A stretch of 5,074 nucleotides of DNA from an uncultured bacterium (GTDB lineage Bacteria; Patescibacteriota; Minisyncoccia; UBA6257; JAGGUH01). Where the stretch lies: NCBI GenBank assembly GCA_937877385.1, contig CALGBJ010000088.1, forward strand, positions 1-5,074, given 5' to 3'. A model generated the notes under the pieces. The model saw nothing but the letters and a program-made list of their open reading frames with translations. It did no database searches and was not told where the DNA came from. This document shows positions 1 to 5,046 of the stretch, one piece after another. Within the stretch, counting starts at the first letter, position 1. The number at the start of each line of letters is the position of its first letter. The position numbers and the translations under genes are program-made.

Positions 1-71
1 GATTCATTCATAATTCATAATTCCTAATTCATAATTCAAGATTCATAATTCAAACAACTCGTTAACTCGTT
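1..71. repeat. AT-rich 7-8 bp short-period repeats
   Basis: Positions 1-54 are built almost entirely from variants of ATTCATA / ATTCAAG at a 7-8 bp period. Positions 56-71 are two perfect tandem copies of the octamer AACTCGTT. No start codon leads to a plausible protein here. Such low-complexity spacers are common in CPR-type genomes; any function is unknown. The window begins inside this repeat, so its left limit is not seen. Confidence 0.7.
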
Positions 72-86
72 AATAAATAATAAAAC

Positions 87-140
87 AATAAATATCAATA
101 AGTATCTATAAGTATCTATGAGTATCTATGAGTATCTATG
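87..140. repeat. 10-bp periodic tandem array (left copy)
   Basis: Positions 101-140 are four tandem decamers, AGTATCTATA once and AGTATCTATG three times. They are preceded by the degenerate unit AATATCAATA at 91-100. The period is close to one turn of DNA. Positions 87-114 match the reverse complement of 4931-4958 at 26 of 28 bases, so the same family lies in inverted orientation beyond the end of the operon. No coding potential is apparent. Confidence 0.8.
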
Positions 141-188
141 AATTTATAATACTTATTTTTTAAATTTTGGCAAATAATAATATTTAAA

Positions 189-289
189 TGCAAAACGCAA
201 AGTGCAAAGCGCAAAGCCACAACTTAAAGCGCAAAGCGAAAAATTTAAATCTCAAATCTCAAAAGTCAAATCCATATGTCAAATGTCAA
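189..289. repeat. CAAAG / CAAAT short-period repeats
   Basis: Positions 189-239 contain a run of GCAAAGC/GCAAAGT-type heptamers to octamers, for example TGCAAAGCGCAAAGC. Positions 250-289 continue with TCTCAAA, GTCAAAT and GTCAAAAG variants. The 15-mer TCTCAAATCTCAAAA at 250-264 recurs exactly at 4979-4993 on the same strand. Nothing coding is visible here. Confidence 0.65.
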
Positions 290-312
290 AAGTAAGTAAA
301 AATTCAAAATGC

Positions 313-423
313 CCACCCCCCTCCTTACCCCTCCCCCTCCAGAGGAGGGGGAGGAAATAATAGGTGACATCCTCTTAATTCCTCCCCCTCCCTCTGGGAG
401 GGGGAGGATATAGGTGGGGGAGG
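313..423. repeat. GC-rich palindromic composite element, copy A
   Basis: Two perfect hairpins stand close together. The first is CCTCCCCCTCC (330-340), loop AGA, GGAGGGGGAGG (344-354). The second is CCTCCCCCTCCC (381-392), loop TCT, GGGAGGGGGAGG (396-407). A spacer containing AGGTG and CCTCTT separates them, and a tail TATAGGTGGGGGAGG closes the element at 409-423. Positions 773-957 repeat the same order of parts. AT-rich inverted arms lie outside: the 11-mer at 299-309 pairs with 515-525, and CAAAATGC at 305-312 pairs with 456-463. This looks like a dispersed non-coding palindromic repeat, MITE- or REP-like (inference). The reading frames across it are by-products of the palindromes. Confidence 0.75.
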
Positions 424-464
424 AATATTCTTTTTACATTTTGATTTATCATTTTGCATTTTGC

Positions 465-502
465 CGCCCAGTTTTACTGGGCGAGCCTTGCTCCTTTGGA
501 GC
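465..502. other. Twin small hairpins, possible terminator or repeat part
   Basis: CGCCCAGT (465-472) pairs with ACTGGGCG (476-483) across a TTT loop, an 8-bp perfect stem. Seven bases later GCTCC (490-494) pairs with GGAGC (498-502), again across TTT. A T-rich stretch follows at 509-525, so a rho-independent terminator for + strand transcription is possible, although the T run is interrupted and not immediately adjacent. The hairpins may instead belong to the right flank of the composite element at 313-423. Confidence 0.5.
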
Positions 503-540
503 GGGAGATTTGATTTTTGAATTTTCAATATGTAATAACA

Positions 541-611
541 CTAACTTCTTAACCCCTTTACCAAACTGGCTTCCTAACCTTTTAACCCTAAACCTTAAAC
601 AAGAAGTTTAG
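541..611. repeat. C-rich imperfect direct repeat within an 8-bp inverted repeat
   Basis: CTAACTTCTTAACCCC... at 541-562 and CTAACCTTTTAACCC... at 574-594 are imperfect direct copies of about 21 bp. AACTTCTT (543-550) is also exactly complementary to AAGAAGTT (601-608), so the block could fold into a stem with a loop of about 50 nt. No gene is visible. Function unknown. Confidence 0.45.
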
Positions 612-621
612 AATTTTGAAT

Positions 622-657
622 TTTCAAATTTAAATACGATCGTATTTAAATTTGAAA
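622..657. repeat. Perfect 36-bp palindrome centred on CGATCG
   Basis: The 18 bases at 622-639 are the exact reverse complement of 640-657, with no spacer and the centre ATACGATCGTAT. After one mismatch (621/658) the pairing continues for two more bases. A second perfect palindrome, TTGGAATTCCAA, follows at 659-670. Zero-spacer symmetry fits a binding site for a dimeric protein or a cruciform better than a terminator, and no T run follows. It lies 38 bp upstream of the -35 box of the predicted operon promoter, so it could be an operator or activator site (inference). It could also be another dispersed repeat. Confidence 0.8.
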
Positions 658-694
658 TTTGGAATTCCAATGAATTTCTACGAGTTTTACAGGG

Positions 695-723
695 TTTACA
701 AAAATGGAAAACTATCCTAAAAT
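695..723 (+). promoter_or_regulatory. Predicted sigma70-type promoter for the operon
   Basis: TTTACA at 695-700 (5 of 6 to the -35 consensus) and TAAAAT at 718-723 (5 of 6 to the -10 consensus) are separated by exactly 17 bp. Transcription would begin near 730, giving a leader of about 260 nt before the kinase start at 993. It is the best-spaced promoter I found upstream of the operon. In DNA this AT-rich chance matches do occur, so confidence is moderate. Confidence 0.45.
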
Positions 724-772
724 TATCAAGTAAATTCTAAAGAAGGAAAGGAGAAGAAGGAGGTCTCCTATT

Positions 773-957
773 CCCTCCCCCTCCTCAATCCTCCCCTCCG
801 ACATAAGTCGGAGGAGGGGGAGGAAAGCAAGAGGTGTATTTCTCTTCCCAAAGGAAAAGGAGAGAAAAAAAGAGGAATCCCTCCTCCGGAGAGAAAAGCA
901 CCTTCCATCTCCTCCCCCTCCGACTCAAGTCGGAGGGGGAGGTGTAGGAGGGGGAGG
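773..957. repeat. GC-rich palindromic composite element, copy B
   Basis: This has the same order of parts as 313-423. CCTCCCCCTCC (774-784) pairs with GGAGGGGGAGG (813-823), enclosing an inner hairpin CCTCCGAC (795-802) / GTCGGAGG (807-814). A spacer follows with AAA, AGGTG and CTCTT in the same positions as in copy A. A perfect 14-bp stem then pairs 911-924 with 929-942 around a TCAA loop, and the tail TGTAGGAGGGGGAGG lies at 943-957. About 60 bp of purine-rich sequence (850-910) is extra relative to copy A. It lies between the predicted promoter and the first gene and would form strong structure in the leader RNA. Confidence 0.75.
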
Positions 958-992
958 TACCTTCTTGTTTCTTACTTTTATCTATTACATCA

Positions 993-1676
993 ATGACTAA
1001 AGAGAAAAAAAGAAATTTTGTTTTTATTGTTTTTGGCCCACCAGGCTCAGGCAAAAGCACTCAGGCAAAAATTTTGGCTAATAAGTTTTCTTTAGTGGAA
1101 TTTGATACAGGTCAAGTTATTGAAAAAGTAATTTTTGATCCTCAAAAAGCCAGAGACCCTTTAATAAAAAAACAAAAAGAAAGATTTAGCCAAGGCAAAC
1201 TTTGTCAACCGAGTTGGGTCGCTAAAATTGTCAGCCAAGAAATAAAAAAAATCCACCAAAAAGGAAAAGGTATTGTTTTTTCTGGCTCGCCAAGAACAAT
1301 TTATGAAGCCAAAAGGATTATTCCTCTACTGGAAAAGCTCTATGGCCAAGAAAATATCTTTGTCTTTCTCTTAAAAGTTCCAGAAAAAATCTCTATTTTC
1401 AGAAACACCCACCGCCGAGTTTGTTCCCTTTGCGGCGCTACTTTAATTTACAATCAAGAAACAAAAAAACTTACTCGCTGTCCTTGCTGCGGCGGCGAAT
1501 TAAAAGAACGAATTTTAGATAATAAAAAAACTATCAAGGAAAGATTAAAGAAATACCGAGAAGAAACGAAACCAGTTTTAAAATATCTTCTTTCTAAAAA
1601 AATAAAGATTGTGCCAATTAACGGAGAACCGATGCCAGAAGAAGTCAGCCAGGAAATTATTGCTAAAATTAAATAA
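993..1676 (+). CDS. adk: Divergent adenylate-kinase-family nucleoside monophosphate kinase
   Basis: Cytoplasmic kinase of the adenylate kinase family, which transfers phosphate from ATP to a nucleoside monophosphate (AMP in classical members); 227 aa, near the family's 215-220. The P-loop GPPGSGKST is at residues 15-23, the NMP-site TG at 39-40 and G-K-L-x-x-P at 68-73. The SGSPRT motif (97-102) stands where DGFPRT is usual. The LID carries a zinc-finger-like set C144-x2-C147 and C163-x2-C166, followed by R173, R184 and T-x-P (192-194), all as in family members. Several AMP-contact positions differ by my alignment to the E. coli enzyme: Asp33 to Gln41, Arg36 to Glu44, Asp84 to Ser97, Gln92 to Glu105. 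The kinase fold is certain; AMP specificity is not, and it could be a paralogue. ATG 993 is chosen because the first strand begins only six or so residues later; no Shine-Dalgarno is seen. First gene of the operon. Confidence 0.85.
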   Translation: MTKEKKRNFVFIVFGPPGSGKSTQAKILANKFSLVEFDTGQVIEKVIFDPQKARDPLIKKQKERFSQGKLCQPSWVAKIVSQEIKKIHQKGKGIVFSGSPRTIYEAKRIIPLLEKLYGQENIFVFLLKVPEKISIFRNTHRRVCSLCGATLIYNQETKKLTRCPCCGGELKERILDNKKTIKERLKKYREETKPVLKYLLSKKIKIVPINGEPMPEEVSQEIIAKIK

Positions 1677-1677
1677 A

Positions 1678-2379
1678 ATGCTCTATATAGTGGCTACGCC
1701 TATTGGCAATTTAAAAGATATTACCTTCCGAGCAGTAGAAGTTTTAAAAAATTCTGAAATAATTCTCTGCGAAGATACCCGAGTAAGCAAAAAGCTTCTA
1801 AACTATTATCAAATTAAAAAACCTTTATTGAGTTATCACCAACATTCAAGTCCAAAGAAAGTTGAAAAAATCATCTCACTCCTCAAAGAAGGCAAAACAA
1901 TTTCTCTTATTTGCGACGCTGGCACACCAGGCATTGCTGATCCAGCCGGCAAGTTAATTGAAGAAATTATCAAAAAAGCCCCTCAAATAGAAATTAAACC
2001 CATTCCCGGACCTTCAGCTCTAACAACCGCCCTCTCAGCGGCTGGCTTGCCAGCCAATCAATTTGTCTTTCTTGGTTTTCTGCCTAAAAGAAAAAAGAGG
2101 AAAGTTATTCTGGAAAAAATTCTAACAAAAGAAGAAAAAACAATTGTCTTTTACGAAAGTCCTTTTAGAATTATTAAAACTCTTTCAGAGATGGAAAAAA
2201 TAGATAAGGAAAGCAATTTAAATCACCAAACAATTGTTTTTAAAGAGTTGACTAAAAAATTTGAAAAAACTTGGCGGGGAAATTCAATAAAAGAAGTCCT
2301 TGAAAAGATAAATAAAGAAAATAAAATAAAAGGAGAATTCGTTATTGTTTTAAAAAAGAGGAATGGAAAAGAAAAATAA
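1678..2379 (+). CDS. rsmI: 16S rRNA (cytidine-1402-2'-O)-methyltransferase RsmI
   Basis: SAM-dependent methyltransferase of the tetrapyrrole (corrin/porphyrin) methylase superfamily. The family adds the 2'-O-methyl group to C1402 in the decoding centre of 16S rRNA. The 233-aa product has the signature ATPIGNLKDIT (6-16), CEDTR (31-35), the glycine-rich CDAGTPGIADPA (79-90), PIPGPSAL (108-115), the FLGFLPK segment (131-137) and FYESPFRI (158-165). E. coli RsmI has about 286 residues; this protein stops soon after the methylase fold and lacks the usual C-terminal helical domain. An in-frame ATG exists at 1609, but it lies inside the kinase gene and adds 23 unconserved residues. ATG 1678, one base after the kinase stop, places the signature right at the N-terminus and is preferred. 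The 3' end overlaps scpA by 17 nt. Confidence 0.95.
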   Translation: MLYIVATPIGNLKDITFRAVEVLKNSEIILCEDTRVSKKLLNYYQIKKPLLSYHQHSSPKKVEKIISLLKEGKTISLICDAGTPGIADPAGKLIEEIIKKAPQIEIKPIPGPSALTTALSAAGLPANQFVFLGFLPKRKKRKVILEKILTKEEKTIVFYESPFRIIKTLSEMEKIDKESNLNHQTIVFKELTKKFEKTWRGNSIKEVLEKINKENKIKGEFVIVLKKRNGKEK

Positions 2380-3115
2380 TAATCTCCAATTTGAAATCGA
2401 GACCGAAATTTACCAAGGACCTTTAGAAAAACTTCTTTCTTTGATTGAAGAAAAAAAATTAGAAATTACCGAAGTAAGTTTAGCCAAGATAACAAATGAT
2501 TTCTTGTTTTTTCTCTCTTCTTTGAAGGAAAAAAATCCTGAAAAAGAAATTCTTAACGAGATTATCGCTGATTTTCTGGTAGTGGCAGCCAAACTTTTGC
2601 TTATTAAATCAAGAACTATTTTGCCTTCAGAGCAAGTAGAAGAAGAGGAAGAAGGAATCAGCCAAAATTTAGAGGAGCAATTAAAACTTTATCAAGAATT
2701 TAAAATTGTTAGCCAGAAAATTGGTTCCCTTTTCCAAAAAAAAGAAAGAATGTTTAGTCGACCGCCTTTAGCTGAAAAAAGAAAACTGGCTTTTCTGCCA
2801 GGAAAAACTTCGCTGGCTGATTTGAATAGAGAAATGAAAAAATTTATCAATTCTTTGGAGAGTTTAAACCAAGACATTCAAAAAAGAATTAAAGAAAAAA
2901 AGATAAATCTAGCCAAAAAAATTAATTCTTTCTATCAACTTCTAAAGAAAGTTAAAATAATTGAATTTAATAAATTCTTTCAAAAAAAGAATCCGCCCAT
3001 TAACGAGATAATTGCTTCTTTCTTGGCTATCCTTCATTTGTTCAGCCAAGAAAAAATTATTGTTGAACAAAAAGAATTATTCGGTAAAATCAAAATAACT
3101 CTTAAAGAAGAATGA
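2363..3115 (+). CDS. scpA: Segregation and condensation protein A (ScpA kleisin)
   Basis: Kleisin subunit of bacterial SMC condensin, which bridges the SMC heads and binds ScpB during chromosome compaction and segregation. The 250-aa length is normal for the family. The N-terminal domain is typical: YQGPLEKLLSLIEEKKLEI (about residues 17-35), then SLAKITNDFL. An acidic/Gln-rich helical middle follows (about 90-125). The C-terminal winged helix (about 213-250) shows FLAILHLFSQEKIIVEQ and FGKIKI, the SMC-binding end in known kleisins. ATG 2363 overlaps the end of rsmI by 17 nt; GAGG at 2358-2361 is only one base from the start, too close for a normal Shine-Dalgarno, so coupling to rsmI translation is likely. 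It ends TGA followed directly by an in-frame TAA, and its ATGA overlap with scpB indicates coupled synthesis of the two partners. Confidence 0.95.
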   Translation: MEKKNNNLQFEIETEIYQGPLEKLLSLIEEKKLEITEVSLAKITNDFLFFLSSLKEKNPEKEILNEIIADFLVVAAKLLLIKSRTILPSEQVEEEEEGISQNLEEQLKLYQEFKIVSQKIGSLFQKKERMFSRPPLAEKRKLAFLPGKTSLADLNREMKKFINSLESLNQDIQKRIKEKKINLAKKINSFYQLLKKVKIIEFNKFFQKKNPPINEIIASFLAILHLFSQEKIIVEQKELFGKIKITLKEE

Positions 3116-3651
3116 TAAAAGAGAAAGAAAGAAAGAAAATGATTTTAGAGGGAATCCTTTTTGTCAGCGGCAGCCCTCAACCAATTAAAAGATTGGCAAA
3201 ATTCCTTAATTTAAAATTAGCCGAAACTAGAGAATTAGCCGAAGAACTTTTAAAAGATTATCAAGAAGGAAAAAGAGGGCTTTCTCTAATTTTTTTAGAT
3301 GACAAAATTCAATTAACAACCAGCAAAGAAATTTCTTCAGAAATTGAGAATTTTCTTTCAGAAAGTTTTAGCCAGGAACTCTCGCCAGTTCTCTTAGAAA
3401 CTCTTTCTATTATTGCCTATTTTGGTCCCCTTTCCAGAAGCCAAATTGAAGAAATTAGAGGAGTAAATTCTTATTATCCTTTAAGAGTCCTTTCTCTTCG
3501 GGGCTTGATAGAAAAAAAAGAACATCCAACTATTCCCAATGCCTACCTTTATCAAATTTCTTCAGAGTTTTTAGCCCATTTAGGCCTCAATCGAAAAGAA
3601 GAATTACCTGACTATGAAGAATTTAGAAAAAAGCGAACAAATTATCTCTAA
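3112..3651 (+). CDS. scpB: Segregation and condensation protein B (ScpB)
   Basis: Partner of ScpA in the SMC-ScpAB condensin complex; ScpB works as a dimer of two winged-helix domains that binds the middle of ScpA. The 179-aa protein shows LEGILFVSGSPQPIKRLAKF (about 12-31), typical of the first winged helix. The second has the strongly conserved LLETLSIIAYFGPLSRSQIE (94-113), then EEIRGVNS and LRGLIEKK, and a C-terminal YLYQISSEFLAHLGL as in family members. ATG 3112 overlaps the scpA stop (ATGA), arguing for translational coupling. An alternative ATG at 3139, nine codons later, would start just before the conserved region and cannot be excluded, because the first nine residues are only Lys/Glu-rich. 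The 3' end overlaps the next gene by 38 nt. Confidence 0.95.
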   Translation: MIKEKERKKMILEGILFVSGSPQPIKRLAKFLNLKLAETRELAEELLKDYQEGKRGLSLIFLDDKIQLTTSKEISSEIENFLSESFSQELSPVLLETLSIIAYFGPLSRSQIEEIRGVNSYYPLRVLSLRGLIEKKEHPTIPNAYLYQISSEFLAHLGLNRKEELPDYEEFRKKRTNYL

Positions 3652-4897
3652 AGTATTACTTATTCTCCTTTTGCTTCTTTTGCTAAATTGGCAAAAGTAT
3701 TATTTTTCTTCGGCTAAAAATTATCGAGAAAAAAAAGAAAATTATTCTTCTCAAGAAAATTCTCTTGCTGGCGAGGCTTTGATTTTCAAAGGTTTTATCT
3801 CTGAAGAAAAACCACTATCAGACAATCGTTTTCCAAAAAAGGAAAAGCAAAAGAAAAAACAAAGAGAAAATAAAAAAGAGCAAAAAAAAGAAAATAAACA
3901 AGAAGAGATTAATCAAGAAGAAATTAAAAAGTTTTTTAAAGAAAATTTCTCTTTACTTTCCTCTCCTCTTATTTTGAAAAAAACCCCTGTACTTTCTTCT
4001 CCTTCTCCTTCTAAGGAAAAAAGAGAAAAATTAAAAAAAGCCGAGGTAAGAAATACTCCTTCAAACCATCCATCCCCCCTCTCAACCCCTTCTTTCTCTA
4101 AAAAAGAAAGGGAGGAAACAGAAAACTTTCTTTCCTCTTCTCAAATAATTCCTTGGCGAAAAAAAGAAAAAATTGACTTACCTATAATCAGCGCTTCTTC
4201 AGCAATAATAATTGGCCTTAATGATAACTTCATCTTTTTCCAAAAAGAACCAAAGAAAATTTTGCCAATTGCCTCTCTTTCTAAACTGATGACATCTTTA
4301 ATTGTTTTGGATAATTTGCCCTTGGAAAAAAAAATCATTATTCCCAAAGAAATTTCTCTAATTGAAACTTCTAGAGGCACCAATCTTTTACCGGGAGAAA
4401 AAATTTCCGTTAAAGATCTTCTGGCAATGGCTTTAATCGCCTCCAGCAATCAAGCAGCAGCGGCTTTCAGTATCCCTTTACCAGACATTGCTTCGCGAAT
4501 GCAAAAGAAAGCCAAAGAACTTAATTTAAATAACACTTTTTTTGCTGAACCAACTGGCCTTTCTTCTTTGAATCGAGCAAGCGCTGAAGACCTTTTTAAA
4601 TTAACAAAATACATCTGGTTTAATAAGCCAGAAATTTTCAAAATTAGCCAAATTGAAGAAAAAGAAATTATTTCCTCAAAGAGAAAAATTCAATTAACTA
4701 ATATCAATCCTCTAGCTAAAAGAAATGATTTTTTGGGAGGGAAAACTGGTTATACCAATCAAGCCAACGGCACTTTAATCTCTATTTTCCAATGGAAAGA
4801 AAAAAGCGAACCAGCAGTGATTATTGTTTTAAATTCAAAGTCAAGAGTCACTGATACTCTCAACCTCCTAAATTGGCTCAAAAAGAGTTATTACTAA
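3614..4897 (+). CDS. dacA: Membrane-anchored D-alanyl-D-alanine carboxypeptidase, peptidase S11 family
   Basis: Penicillin-binding serine peptidase (PBP5-like, S11) that removes the terminal D-Ala of peptidoglycan stem peptides on the outer face of the membrane. All three catalytic motifs are intact: SxxK as S221-L-S-K224, SxN as S277-S-N279 and KTG at 377-379 inside GGKTGYT; the family segment AEPTGLSS is at 311-318. The N-terminus has a short charged part, then a Leu-rich hydrophobic segment (14-24), an anchor or a signal peptide; SSA at 32-34 is a possible cleavage site. Residues about 72-185 are a low-complexity linker, first Lys/Glu/Gln-rich, then Ser/Pro-rich, before the catalytic domain (about 190-427). 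The C-terminal beta domain of classical PBP5 is absent. ATG 3614 is supported because later starts would lose the hydrophobic segment. It overlaps scpB by 38 nt without a clear Shine-Dalgarno. The exact dac symbol is uncertain. Confidence 0.9.
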   Translation: MKNLEKSEQIISKVLLILLLLLLLNWQKYYFSSAKNYREKKENYSSQENSLAGEALIFKGFISEEKPLSDNRFPKKEKQKKKQRENKKEQKKENKQEEINQEEIKKFFKENFSLLSSPLILKKTPVLSSPSPSKEKREKLKKAEVRNTPSNHPSPLSTPSFSKKEREETENFLSSSQIIPWRKKEKIDLPIISASSAIIIGLNDNFIFFQKEPKKILPIASLSKLMTSLIVLDNLPLEKKIIIPKEISLIETSRGTNLLPGEKISVKDLLAMALIASSNQAAAAFSIPLPDIASRMQKKAKELNLNNTFFAEPTGLSSLNRASAEDLFKLTKYIWFNKPEIFKISQIEEKEIISSKRKIQLTNINPLAKRNDFLGGKTGYTNQANGTLISIFQWKEKSEPAVIIVLNSKSRVTDTLNLLNWLKKSYY

Positions 4898-4930
4898 AAA
4901 ATCCCTTATACTTCTTTAAAAACTCAAAAG

Positions 4931-4975
4931 TATTTATAGATACTCATTGATATTTATTGATATTTATTGATATTT
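4931..4975. repeat. 10-bp periodic array (right copy, inverted)
   Basis: Units TATTTATAGA, TACTCATTGA, TATTTATTGA, TATTTATTGA and a partial TATTT follow at an exact 10-bp period. Read on the - strand, these belong to the same family as 87-140; 4931-4958 matches 87-114 at 26 of 28 bases in inverted orientation. The array starts 34 bp after the last stop codon. No intrinsic terminator is visible between that stop and the array. Confidence 0.8.
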
Positions 4976-4976
4976 G

Positions 4977-5018
4977 AATCTCAAATCTCAAAACTTCTCA
5001 ATCTAAAATCTTAAATCT
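4977..5018. repeat. TCTCAAA-type short-period repeat
   Basis: Successive variants of TCTCAAA / ATCTAAA run through this stretch. The 15-mer at 4979-4993 is identical to 250-264. It is the same class of low-complexity spacer seen left of the operon, here in the same orientation. Confidence 0.6.
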
Positions 5019-5046
5019 AACCCCGAACCATGTGAGATTCAGGGTT
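5019..5046. other. Imperfect hairpin upstream of the terminal palindrome
   Basis: AACCCCGAA (5019-5027) pairs with TTCAGGGTT (5038-5046) with one mismatch around a 10-nt loop. Its last two bases are shared with the next palindrome, so the two structures are mutually exclusive at their join. It could be part of a dispersed GC-rich repeat. Confidence 0.5.

Noticed and set aside
1..300. CRISPR array
   Set aside because: Units are only 7-10 bp with no unique spacers between them and no cas genes nearby.
325..528. Reading frame on the - strand (67 codons) across the first GC-rich element
   Set aside because: The product is Pro/Gly/Glu runs created by the CCTCCCCC palindromes and has no recognisable motif.
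414..611. Reading frame on the + strand (65 codons) in the left spacer
   Set aside because: It crosses the twin hairpins and the C-rich repeats, has no ribosome binding site, and matches no family I recognise.
757..763. AAGGAGG, a strong Shine-Dalgarno-like sequence in the leader
   Set aside because: No ATG, GTG or TTG opens a plausible frame at suitable distance; it is part of a purine-only tract.
962..988. Possible second promoter directly before the kinase (TTCTTG ... TATTAC)
   Set aside because: The spacer is only about 15 bp and the box matches are weak, so it is not supported over the 695-723 promoter.
1..992. Replication origin
   Set aside because: AT-rich repeats and a large palindrome are present, but I find no convincing DnaA boxes and no dnaA, dnaN or gyrase gene nearby.
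785..1060. Reading frame on the - strand (91 codons) crossing the second palindromic element and the kinase start
   Set aside because: It is antisense to the P-loop coding region and made of repeat-derived Pro/Gly/Ser; a shadow of real features.
1609..1677. Upstream in-frame ATG for rsmI
   Set aside because: The 23 extra residues are out-of-frame translation of the kinase C-terminus; the family signature begins at ATG 1678.
4141..4641. Two - strand reading frames opposite the carboxypeptidase domain
   Set aside because: They are antisense to the conserved SxxK and SxN region of a clear S11 gene and show no family features.
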